DNA of 64,000 bases from Microbacterium sp. No. 7 (GTDB lineage: Bacteria; Actinomycetota; Actinomycetes; Actinomycetales; Microbacteriaceae), in assembly GCF_001314225.1 (NCBI RefSeq), contig NZ_CP012697.1, positions 4,464,001 to 4,528,000 of the forward strand. The letters are read 5' to 3'. This document shows positions 42,966-50,040 of the stretch, one piece after another. Each line of letters begins with the position of its first letter. Position 1 is the first letter of the stretch. The notes below the pieces were generated by a model. That model did no database searches, was not told the DNA's origin, and was given only the letters and a program-made list of their open reading frames with translations. A program made the translations under genes and the position numbers.

Positions 42966-44174
42966 ATGCGCACCGCTCCGTCGTTCCGCGCAGTCTGCGT
43001 CGCCGTCCTCGCGCTGGCCCTCTCGGCCTGCGCGACGACGACGCCCGCCCCGTCGTCGCCGACATCGCCGGGGGCGCCCACCGCCACCTCGACGCCCACG
43101 CGCACACCGACACCGACACCGAGCGAGAGCCCGACGCCGAGCCCCACGCCGACGGACCCGCTCGCACGCCTCACGCTCGAGCAGCGGGTCGGGCAGCTCT
43201 TCATGGTCGGCTCGCCCGTCGAGGCGGCCAGCCCGCTCACGCACGAGGCCCTCGTCGCCGCCGAGGTGGGCGGCGCCTTCCTGCACGGCCGCTCGCGGCT
43301 CGGCGTCGAGGCGATCGCACAGCTGGTCGACGGGCTCACCGCGGGCGCACCGGGCGCGCCCTGGGTCGCGGCCGACCAGGAGGGCGGCTACGTGCAGGCG
43401 CTCGCGGGACCGGGCTTCGACCGCATCCCCGCCGCGATCGAGCAGGCCGGCACGGGCGCCGCACAGCTGCGCGCCGACGCGGCCCGCTGGGGAGCCCAGC
43501 TGCGCGAGGCGGGGGTCACGATGAACCTCGCACCCGTCGCCGACATCGTCACGAGCCCCGACGAGGCCTGGCGCAACGAGCCGATCGGCGCGATCGACCG
43601 CCAGTACGGCTACGACGCCGACACCGTCGCCGCGCTCGCGGGCGCCTTCGCCCACGGCATGCGCGACGCGGGCGTCGTCCCGACGTTCAAGCACTTCCCG
43701 GGCCTCGGCCGCACCGATGAGAACACGGACTTCTCCGCGAGCGTCGTCGACACGGTCGTCGCGGCGGACTCCCCCGACGTGTCGGTGTACGGACGACTGC
43801 TCGCCGACGGACCCGCCGTCGTGATGATGTCGCTCGCCGTGTACGACCGCATCGACCCGTCGACGCCGGCCGTGTTCTCGCCGGTCGTCGTCGGCGAGGT
43901 GCTGCGCGACGGGCTCGGCTTCGACGGCGTCGTGATCACCGACGACCTGTCGGCCGCGGACCAGGTGGCGGCGTGGTCGCCCGGCGACCGCGGCATCCTC
44001 GCGATCGAGGCGGGCGTCGACGTGCTGCTCGTCTCGGCCGACCCGAGCGTGTTCGCCGAGATGCACGCGGGCGTGCTCGCGCGGGCGCAGTCCGACCCCG
44101 CGTTCGCCGCGAAGGTGGATGCCGCGTGCCGCCGCATCCTCGCCCTCAAGGCGGACCCGGCCTTCGCCCGCTGA
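42966..44174 (+). CDS. GH3-family lipoprotein (NagZ/LpqI-like)
   Basis: A 402-residue lipoprotein with signal peptide and lipobox (LALALSACATT), a long Thr/Pro/Ser linker (about 25-60) and a GH3 barrel. Seen are LEQRVGQLFMVG, PWVAADQEGGYVQ, NLAPVADIVTSPDEAW, TFKHFPGLGRTDENTDFSAS and the nucleophile region GVVITDDLSAAD. NagZ/LpqI proteins cut N-acetylglucosamine from muropeptides. The usual KHFPGHG...DSH acid/base loop is changed to KHFPGLG...ENTD here, so the Asp-His dyad appears to be missing. Activity may be altered. Confidence 0.88.
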   Translation: MRTAPSFRAVCVAVLALALSACATTTPAPSSPTSPGAPTATSTPTRTPTPTPSESPTPSPTPTDPLARLTLEQRVGQLFMVGSPVEAASPLTHEALVAAEVGGAFLHGRSRLGVEAIAQLVDGLTAGAPGAPWVAADQEGGYVQALAGPGFDRIPAAIEQAGTGAAQLRADAARWGAQLREAGVTMNLAPVADIVTSPDEAWRNEPIGAIDRQYGYDADTVAALAGAFAHGMRDAGVVPTFKHFPGLGRTDENTDFSASVVDTVVAADSPDVSVYGRLLADGPAVVMMSLAVYDRIDPSTPAVFSPVVVGEVLRDGLGFDGVVITDDLSAADQVAAWSPGDRGILAIEAGVDVLLVSADPSVFAEMHAGVLARAQSDPAFAAKVDAACRRILALKADPAFAR

Positions 44175-44221
44175 GCCTGCCTCCCCTCTCCCCTCTCCCC
44201 TCTCGCCCTCTTCCACCCTCA

Positions 44222-44282
44222 CTTCAACCGCGGCGAAGTGCGGGTCCGCCCGGCCAGGACCCGCACTTCGCCGCGGTTCAAG
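44222..44282. repeat. 26-bp inverted repeat, same family as the modB-modC hairpin
   Basis: Arms 44222-44247 and 44257-44282 pair with one mismatch (core ACCGCGGCGAAGTGCGGGTC) and a 9-nt loop. It follows the GH3 gene and probably terminates it. A run of AAGCACAGAAG-type direct repeats (about 44279-44333) comes directly after and fills the rest of the gap. Confidence 0.87.
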
Positions 44283-44360
44283 CACAGAAGGGGGTGAAGC
44301 ACAGAAGCGGTTCAAGCACAGAAGGCACAGAAGGGAGGGGAACCCGAGGCCCTGGCGGGA

Positions 44361-44366
44361 GAGAAT
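44361..44366 (+). promoter_or_regulatory. -10 hexamer for the DUF3052-like gene
   Basis: GAGAAT ends 6 nt before ATG 44373. Confidence 0.45.
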
Positions 44367-44372
44367 GAGTCC

Positions 44373-44744
44373 ATGAGCACCAAGAGCGTGGCGGAGAAGC
44401 TGCGGCTGCGGGCGGGCACGGCGATCGCGATCGTCGCGGACGACGCGCAGCGGGCGGCGCTGGGGCCGCTCCCCGAGGGCGCGCGCGTCGTCGGGCCGGA
44501 CGGCGAGGCGGCATCCGCCGTGCTCTTCGTGCGCGATGCCGCCGACCTCGACGACCGCATCGCCACGGCCGACGCCGCGCTGCGCGACACCGCTCCGGTG
44601 TGGATCGTCTACCCCAAGGGCAACCGGGCCGACATCAATCGCGACAGCATCTGGCGCCGCGTCGAGGAGGCGGGCTGGACGCTCGTCGCCAACGTGGCCG
44701 TCGACGACGTGTGGTCGGCCGTGCGGATGAAGCGCGCGACATGA
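44373..44744 (+). CDS. DUF3052-like protein
   Basis: A 123-residue soluble protein. The central AAALF-like strand and the motif APVWIVYPKGNRADINRDSI followed by WTLVANVAVDDVWSAVRMK match the DUF3052 type common in actinobacteria. The function is unknown. It overlaps the next gene by ATGA. Confidence 0.72.
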   Translation: MSTKSVAEKLRLRAGTAIAIVADDAQRAALGPLPEGARVVGPDGEAASAVLFVRDAADLDDRIATADAALRDTAPVWIVYPKGNRADINRDSIWRRVEEAGWTLVANVAVDDVWSAVRMKRAT

Positions 44745-45274
44745 CGACCTACCTCGCGTTCCTCCGCGCCGTCAACGTGGGCGGCAGGCGCATGTTCCCG
44801 AAGGACGACATCCGTCGCGTCGCCGAGGCGTGCGGGTTCGGCGACGTCGCGACCCATATCAACTCGGGCAACGTGCGCCTGGTCTCGGACCGCACCCGCG
44901 AGGAGGTCGAGCGCGCCCTCGAGGAGGCGTTCGAGGCCGACCGCGGCTTCGCCGTGCCGACGATCGTGTTCGACGCCGCCGAGTTCGCCGCGATCGCGGC
45001 GGATGCCGACGAGCTCTCCGCCGCGCGCCCCGGCCTCGCCCGGCACTACGTGTATCTGCTGCAGCGCGCGCTGGACGCCGAGACGGCGAGCGCCGTCGAG
45101 GCGACGTCGAGCGACATCGGCGAGATGATCGTGCGCGGTCGCGCCGCCCACGCCCTGCTGCAGCCCGGGTACAAGGACGGCGCCGTCGACCCGCTGCGCG
45201 CCGAGAAGCTGCTGGGCGTCGGGACCAACCGCAACGCGAACGTCGTGCGCACCCTGGCCGCCAAGTGGTGCTGA
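44741..45274 (+). CDS. DUF1697 protein
   Basis: A 177-residue protein starting MTTYLAFLRAVNVGGRRMFP, the DUF1697 signature, with THINSGNVRLVSD and a C-terminal GVGTNRNANVVRTLAAK. The family has no settled function. The gene is coupled to the DUF3052-like gene. Confidence 0.9.
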   Translation: MTTYLAFLRAVNVGGRRMFPKDDIRRVAEACGFGDVATHINSGNVRLVSDRTREEVERALEEAFEADRGFAVPTIVFDAAEFAAIAADADELSAARPGLARHYVYLLQRALDAETASAVEATSSDIGEMIVRGRAAHALLQPGYKDGAVDPLRAEKLLGVGTNRNANVVRTLAAKWC

Positions 45275-45400
45275 GCGGACACGGCGCGCAAAGACGGGAG
45301 AATGTCCCCCGTGAGACTCACCGGCGGGACGATGCCCCGCGGAAGGCGGGCGCGCGACGTCGACTCGGGCTTTCGCCGCCGATCATCGAGAGGATGCCGC

Positions 45401-46075
45401 ATGACCGACGACCGTGACCTCGAGGAGCTGCTGACGCGGCGCTGGACCTGCCGCGCGTACCTGCCCGACGCGCTGCCGCGCGAGACGATCGAGCGGATGC
45501 TGACGCTCGCCCAGCGCACGCCGTCGTGGAGCAACACGCAGCCCTGGCAGGTGTACGTGACGGGAGGCGACGAGACCGAGCGCTTCCGCGAGGCGATGGT
45601 CGCATGGGCGCAGACCGCGGACGAGCACTACGACTACGGCCACCCCGAGAGCTTCCCGGACGTGCTGCGCGAGCGGCGCCGGGCGACGGCGCGGCAGCTG
45701 TACGAGTCGGTGGGCATCGCCTGGGGCGACCGGGCGGCATCCGCGAAGCAGGCGCAGGAGAACTTCCGCTTCTTCGGCGCGCCGCACGTCGCGATCGTCA
45801 CGGCGCCCGCAGAGCTCGGCACGTACGGCGCCGTGGATGCCGGGGCCTACATCACCTGCCTGCTGCTCGCCGCCGAGGCCCTGGGCCTCGGTGCGACGGC
45901 GCAGGCCGCGATCGCGGGGCACTCCGAGCGCGTGCGCGCGTTCTTCGACATGCCCGAGAACCTGCGCGTGGTCGCGGCCGTGTCGTTCGGCCTGCCCGAC
46001 CTCGCGCACCCCGTGAACCAGTACCGCACGCACCGCGCCACACTCGACGAGGCGGTGGTGTTCCGCGGCGCGTGA
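45401..46075 (+). CDS. Nitroreductase-family flavoprotein
   Basis: A 224-residue NAD(P)H/FMN oxidoreductase. The FMN-binding start is RRWTCRAYLPDALPRETIER and AQRTPSWSNTQPWQVYVTGG, and the C-terminal contact region is DLAHPVNQYRTHRATLDE. ATG 45401 with GAGAGG upstream is preferred. A promoter-like GAGAAT at 45298 would instead allow a leaderless GTG at 45311 in the same frame, adding 30 residues. The substrate is unknown. Confidence 0.88.
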   Translation: MTDDRDLEELLTRRWTCRAYLPDALPRETIERMLTLAQRTPSWSNTQPWQVYVTGGDETERFREAMVAWAQTADEHYDYGHPESFPDVLRERRRATARQLYESVGIAWGDRAASAKQAQENFRFFGAPHVAIVTAPAELGTYGAVDAGAYITCLLLAAEALGLGATAQAAIAGHSERVRAFFDMPENLRVVAAVSFGLPDLAHPVNQYRTHRATLDEAVVFRGA

Positions 46076-46135
46076 GGGTGCGGGGATGATGGCACGCCCC
46101 TGTGGAGGGATCGGACTCCTGTCGGATGCCGCGGC

Positions 46136-46141
46136 TAGGGT
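46136..46141 (+). promoter_or_regulatory. -10 hexamer of recQ
   Basis: TAGGGT ends 7 nt before GTG 46149, which supports that start over in-frame ATGs upstream. Confidence 0.5.
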
Positions 46142-46148
46142 GGACGGC

Positions 46149-48215
46149 GTGAACTCCGGCACCTGGCACGACGATCCCTACGCCGACGTGCCCTGGGATC
46201 CCGACGAGCTGGAACCGCCGGACGAGCTCGAGGGGCCGCCCGACCTCGATGCATCTGGTCTCGATACGCCTGGTCTCGATACGCCGCGCTTCGCGCGGCA
46301 CTCGACCAGCGGGGGCGGTGCGGCGGGCGGTGACGGGGCGGCTCCGGCGTCCTCGCGGTTCGTGGGGAGCGATCCGGTCGCGGTGCTGGGGGAGGTGTTC
46401 GGGTACGACGCGTTCCGCGGCGACCAGGGGGACATCGTCGCGCACGTGATCGGCGGCGGCGACGCCGTCGTGCTCATGCCGACCGGCGGCGGAAAGTCGA
46501 TCACGTATCAGGTGCCCGCGCTCGTGCGCGAGGGCACGGGCCTCGTGATCAGCCCCCTCATCGCGCTCATGCACGACCAGGTCGACGCGCTCGTCGCCAA
46601 CGGCGTGCGCGCCGCCTACCTCAACTCGACACAGTCGGGCGCCGAGCGCGCCGACGTCGAACGGGCCTATCTGGCGGGCGAGCTCGACCTGCTGTACGTC
46701 GCGCCCGAGCGGCTGTCGGCGGCGCAGACCACGACGCTGCTGCAGCGCGGGCGGCTCAGCGTCATCGCGATCGACGAGGCGCACTGCGTGAGCCAGTGGG
46801 GCCACGATTTCCGCCCCGACTACCTCGCGCTCGGCGACCTGGCCGAGCGGTTCCCCGACGTGCCGCGCATAGCGCTCACCGCCACCGCGACGCGCGAGAC
46901 GCACCGCGAGCTCACCGAGCGTCTCGCCCTGCCGAACGCGCGGCACTTCGTCGCGAGCTTCGACCGGCCGAACATCCAGTACCGCATCGAGCCGAAGGTC
47001 GACGTGCGGCGGCAGCTCGTGCGGTTCATCCGGGGGCTCGGGGGCGGCGACGCGACCGCGTCGAGCGGGGGCGCGGAGACGCCCGCAGAGCCGGCGGGCA
47101 TCGTCTACGCGCTGAGCCGCAAGTCGGTGGAGCAGACCGCGGAGTACCTGCGCACGCAGGGTCTCGACGCGCTGCCGTACCACGCGGGCCTGCCCGCCGA
47201 GATGCGCGCCGCCCACCAGGCGCGGTTCCTGCGCGACGACGGCGTCGTCATGGTTGCCACGATCGCGTTCGGCATGGGCATCGACAAGCCCGACGTGCGG
47301 TTCGTCGCGCACATCGACCTGCCCAAGTCGGTCGAGGGCTACTACCAGGAGACCGGCCGTGCGGGCCGCGACGGCGACCCCGCCGTCGCCTGGATGGCCT
47401 ACGGCCTCGGCGACGTCGTGCAGCAGCGCCGCCTCATCGACCAGTCGCCGGGCGAGGTCGCGTACAAGATCCGCATGGGCCAGCACCTCGACGCGATGCT
47501 CGCGCTGTGCGAGACGGTGGGATGCCGTCGCCAGAACCTGCTCGGCTACTTCGGGCAGCCGTCCGACCCGTGCGGCAACTGCGACACCTGCCTCACGCCG
47601 CCCGAGACGTGGGACGGCCTCGTGCCGGCGCAGAAGCTGCTGTCCACGATCGTGCGGCTGCAGCGCGAGCGCGGCCAGGCGTTCGGCGCCGGGCACCTCA
47701 TCGACATCCTGCGCGGGGCGTCGACCGAGCGCATCGTCGCGCAGCAGCACGACCGGCTCGCGACCTACGGACTCGGGTCCGACCTGAGCGATCAGGACTG
47801 GCGCAGCGTCATCCGCCAGCTGCTCGCGAGCGGCGTGCTCATGGCGCGCGGCGAGTACGGCGTGCTCGCGCTCGGCGAGAAGGCGGGGCCGGTGCTGCGC
47901 GGCGAGACCGACGTGCCGCTGCGGCGCGACGTGCTGGGGCGCAGCGGGACGACGCGCGTGCGCAAGACGTCGGCATCCGATTCCCTCGACGAGGGCGACC
48001 GCGACCTGTTCGAGGCGCTGCGCGCATGGCGCGCGGGCGTCGCGAAGGAGCAGAGCGTGCCGGCGTACATTGTGTTCGGCGATGCGACGCTGCGCGCCCT
48101 CGCCGAGCACCGCCCGCGCACCCTCGACGGACTCGACGCCATCACGGGCATCGGCGCGAAGAAGAAGGAAGCCTACGGCGAGGCGGTGCTCGCCGTCATC
48201 GCCGCGTCGGGGTGA
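46149..48215 (+). CDS. recQ: ATP-dependent DNA helicase RecQ
   Basis: A 688-residue 3'-5' DNA helicase. After an acidic N-terminal tail (about 1-70) come motif I LMPTGGGKSITYQVP (about 110), motif II IDEAHCVSQWGHDFRPDY (about 207), motif V ATIAFGMGIDKPDVRFVAH and motif VI QETGRAGRDGDPA. The RQC zinc cysteines (C..CGNCDTC) and winged helix follow, then an HRDC domain (DLFEALRAWRAGVAKEQSVP). The tail contains a GLDTP repeat derived from a palindromic element at 46255-46312. It works in recombination and fork repair. Confidence 0.93.
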   Translation: MNSGTWHDDPYADVPWDPDELEPPDELEGPPDLDASGLDTPGLDTPRFARHSTSGGGAAGGDGAAPASSRFVGSDPVAVLGEVFGYDAFRGDQGDIVAHVIGGGDAVVLMPTGGGKSITYQVPALVREGTGLVISPLIALMHDQVDALVANGVRAAYLNSTQSGAERADVERAYLAGELDLLYVAPERLSAAQTTTLLQRGRLSVIAIDEAHCVSQWGHDFRPDYLALGDLAERFPDVPRIALTATATRETHRELTERLALPNARHFVASFDRPNIQYRIEPKVDVRRQLVRFIRGLGGGDATASSGGAETPAEPAGIVYALSRKSVEQTAEYLRTQGLDALPYHAGLPAEMRAAHQARFLRDDGVVMVATIAFGMGIDKPDVRFVAHIDLPKSVEGYYQETGRAGRDGDPAVAWMAYGLGDVVQQRRLIDQSPGEVAYKIRMGQHLDAMLALCETVGCRRQNLLGYFGQPSDPCGNCDTCLTPPETWDGLVPAQKLLSTIVRLQRERGQAFGAGHLIDILRGASTERIVAQQHDRLATYGLGSDLSDQDWRSVIRQLLASGVLMARGEYGVLALGEKAGPVLRGETDVPLRRDVLGRSGTTRVRKTSASDSLDEGDRDLFEALRAWRAGVAKEQSVPAYIVFGDATLRALAEHRPRTLDGLDAITGIGAKKKEAYGEAVLAVIAASG
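46255..46312. repeat. GGTCTCGATACG...CTCGACCAGCG element inside recQ
   Basis: CTGGTCTCGATACGC occurs twice, 15 bp apart (46255 and 46270), and faces CTCGACCAGCG at the other end, with a CCGCGC-TTC-GCGCGG hairpin between. I know this phrase as a common dispersed repeat in Microbacteriaceae genomes (from memory). It is in frame and reads SGLDTPGLDTPRFARHSTSG. Confidence 0.7.
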
Positions 48216-48304
48216 TCCCGGGTTCTCCACAGATCGCCGGTCAGCCGGATGTCGCGGGCGCAGACCGGGCAGGATGGGTGCCATGAGCGAGGGGGACGAA
48301 TACC

Positions 48305-48868
48305 ATGGCGGCTATGGCGATCGACGCACCGACGTTCCTGCCCTACGGGCGGGAGTTGACGCGCGCAGACCTGGAAGCGCTGCCCGATGACGGGCACCGC
48401 TATGAGCTCCTCGACGGGGCGCTTGTCGTGACGCCTTCGCCGCGATTCCGGCATCAGGATGCCGTTGGCGGTCTCCACGTCGTGCTCCGGAACGCGCTCC
48501 CTTCCGATCACATGGTCCTCGTCGCGCCCTTCGACGTCGTACTCGCCAGCGACACCGTGCTGCAGCCCGACCTGCTGGTCGCGCCGCGAGCCGCGTTCAC
48601 CGAGACGCACCTTCCCGGGCCCCCGTCGCTGGCGGTCGAGGTGCTGTCGCCGTCGACCCGCGGCATCGACCTGCTGCTGAAGAAGGAACGGCTCGAGCGC
48701 GCCGGCTGTCCGCACTACTGGGTCGTCGACCCAGACGCCCCGTCGATCGTCGCCTGGGACCTCGTCGACGGCACCTACCGCGAGACCGCCGGCGCCGCTG
48801 GCGACGAGCACTTCGAGGTCACGACGCCCTTCCCCGTCGCCTTCTCCCCCGCCTCGCTCATCGGCTGA
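48305..48868 (+). CDS. Uma2-family (DUF820) putative endonuclease
   Basis: A 187-residue protein of the PD-(D/E)XK-like Uma2 family: GHRYELLDGALVVTPSPRFRHQ, VVLASDTVLQPDLLVAPRA, GPPSLAVEVLSPSTRGIDLL and YWVVDPDAPSIVAWDL. The acidic and basic active-site residues of the family (E in YELLDG, D in QPDLLV, E-x-L in VEVLS) are present. The role is unknown. GC content looks a little lower than in its neighbours, so transfer is possible. Its 3' end overlaps the convergent LysR gene by 11 bp. Confidence 0.88.
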   Translation: MAAMAIDAPTFLPYGRELTRADLEALPDDGHRYELLDGALVVTPSPRFRHQDAVGGLHVVLRNALPSDHMVLVAPFDVVLASDTVLQPDLLVAPRAAFTETHLPGPPSLAVEVLSPSTRGIDLLLKKERLERAGCPHYWVVDPDAPSIVAWDLVDGTYRETAGAAGDEHFEVTTPFPVAFSPASLIG

Positions 48869-49784
48869 GCAGGCGTTCGCCGAGCGCCTCGGCCTCGGCG
48901 GCGAAGGCGGCGCGCACGGCGGCGAGCGCGGGATGTGCGCCCCTCGAGGCCCGCGCGGCCGTGAAGATCTCCCGGTGCGGGTCGCCGGGCAGTGACAGCA
49001 GCCGCAGCCGGGCCGTCGCGCCCGCGTGCACGAGGCCGGGCAGCAGGGCGACCGCGCCTCCCGACTCGATGATGCGCAGGTGCGCCTGCAGGTCGGCGGT
49101 CTCGTATCGCACGTCGGGCTCGAACCCCGCGACGCGGCAGGTCTGCTCGGCCCAGTGCCGGGTCGCGGCTCCCGGCGGCTCCATGACCCACGGCAGCTCG
49201 GCGAGGTCTTCGATGCGGGTCGCGGCGTCGAACCGCGCGTCGCCCGTGCCGCGCGCGGGCAGTCCGAGCCGGATCGGATCGCGCGTGAGCGGCTGCCGGT
49301 CGAGACCGCGGAAGTGCACCGCCGAGTGTCCCGGATACTGCTCGGCGACGACGAGGTCGAACCCGCCCGCCCACGTCTCCTGCAGCGCGGCGCCGGGCTC
49401 GTACTGCACGACCTCCACCCGCAGTGCGGGGTGCTCGTCGCGCAGCCGGCGCAGCGCGGGCGGCACGATCGTGAGCATCGCGGTCTGGAACGCCGCGACC
49501 CGCACCGTTCCGCTGACCTCGGCGCGCACGCGGTGCAGCGCCGCCTCGGCCCGCTCGAGCCCCGCGATCAGGTGCCCGGTCTCCTCGACGAGCGCGAGCC
49601 CCGCGGCGGTCAGCTCGAGGGTGCGTCCCGTGCGGCGCAGCAGCGCGACGCCCGCCTCGCGCTCGAGCAGGGCGAGCTGCTGCGAGACCGCCGACGGGCT
49701 GTAGTTGCGCGCCTCCGCGACGGCCGTGACGGTGCCCCGCGCGTGCAGCTCCCACAGCAGCCGCAGCCTCCTCATGTCCAGCAT
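48858..49784 (-). CDS. LysR-family regulator divergent from putA
   Basis: A 308-residue LysR regulator. The HTH is MRRLRLLWELHARGTVTAVAEARNYSPSAVSQQLALLE with a co-inducer domain behind it (TVRVAAFQTAMLTIVPPALR). The start ATG 49784 follows GAGGAGG. It is divergent from putA with a dyad at 49975-49997, so it probably regulates proline breakdown. This is an inference from position. Confidence 0.88.
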   Translation of the reverse strand: MLDMRRLRLLWELHARGTVTAVAEARNYSPSAVSQQLALLEREAGVALLRRTGRTLELTAAGLALVEETGHLIAGLERAEAALHRVRAEVSGTVRVAAFQTAMLTIVPPALRRLRDEHPALRVEVVQYEPGAALQETWAGGFDLVVAEQYPGHSAVHFRGLDRQPLTRDPIRLGLPARGTGDARFDAATRIEDLAELPWVMEPPGAATRHWAEQTCRVAGFEPDVRYETADLQAHLRIIESGGAVALLPGLVHAGATARLRLLSLPGDPHREIFTAARASRGAHPALAAVRAAFAAEAEALGERLLSR

Positions 49785-49862
49785 CCCGCCTCCTCGCCCA
49801 CGCCCCGCACCGACCCCGCCCCACCGGCACCCGGCCCGGCATCCGGCATCCGGCCCGCCGTA

Positions 49863-49941
49863 CCGTTCACAATTCAGGAAATCCGCCGCAGATCCGGCCC
49901 GAACCGCCCCGCAGCCACCGGATCTCCTGAATTGTGAACGG
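49863..49941. repeat. 22-bp inverted repeat, TTCACAATTCAGGAA family
   Basis: CCGTTCACAATTCAGGAAAT (from 49863) faces a near-perfect complement at 49920-49941, with one mismatch and a 35-nt loop. It is the fourth copy of the family, in the divergent lysR-putA gap. Confidence 0.87.
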
Positions 49942-49974
49942 CATGCCGCCGACGCCGACCGCACAGTGAAGCAG

Positions 49975-49997
49975 ATCTGAAGGATATCGCTCAGAAT
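49975..49997. promoter_or_regulatory. Dyad, possible LysR operator for putA
   Basis: ATCTGA (49975) and TCAGAAT (49991-49997) form a dyad with a 10-nt centre. It is 44 bp before putA and lies between the two divergent genes. The regulator is inferred. Confidence 0.35.
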
Positions 49998-50028
49998 CAT
50001 TCGCTGTACTTTAGGCTCGCGTCGGCGG

Positions 50029-50034
50029 GACACT
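50029..50034 (+). promoter_or_regulatory. -10-like hexamer of putA
   Basis: GACACT ends 6 nt before ATG 50041. An alternative -10, TACTTT, lies at 50007-50012. Confidence 0.35.
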
Positions 50035-50040
50035 GGGCAC

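Noticed and set aside
48283..48390. Short frame from ATG 48283 before the Uma2 gene
   Set aside because: It is out of frame with Uma2, ends after about 35 codons and has shadow composition. ATG 48305 leads directly into the family sequence.
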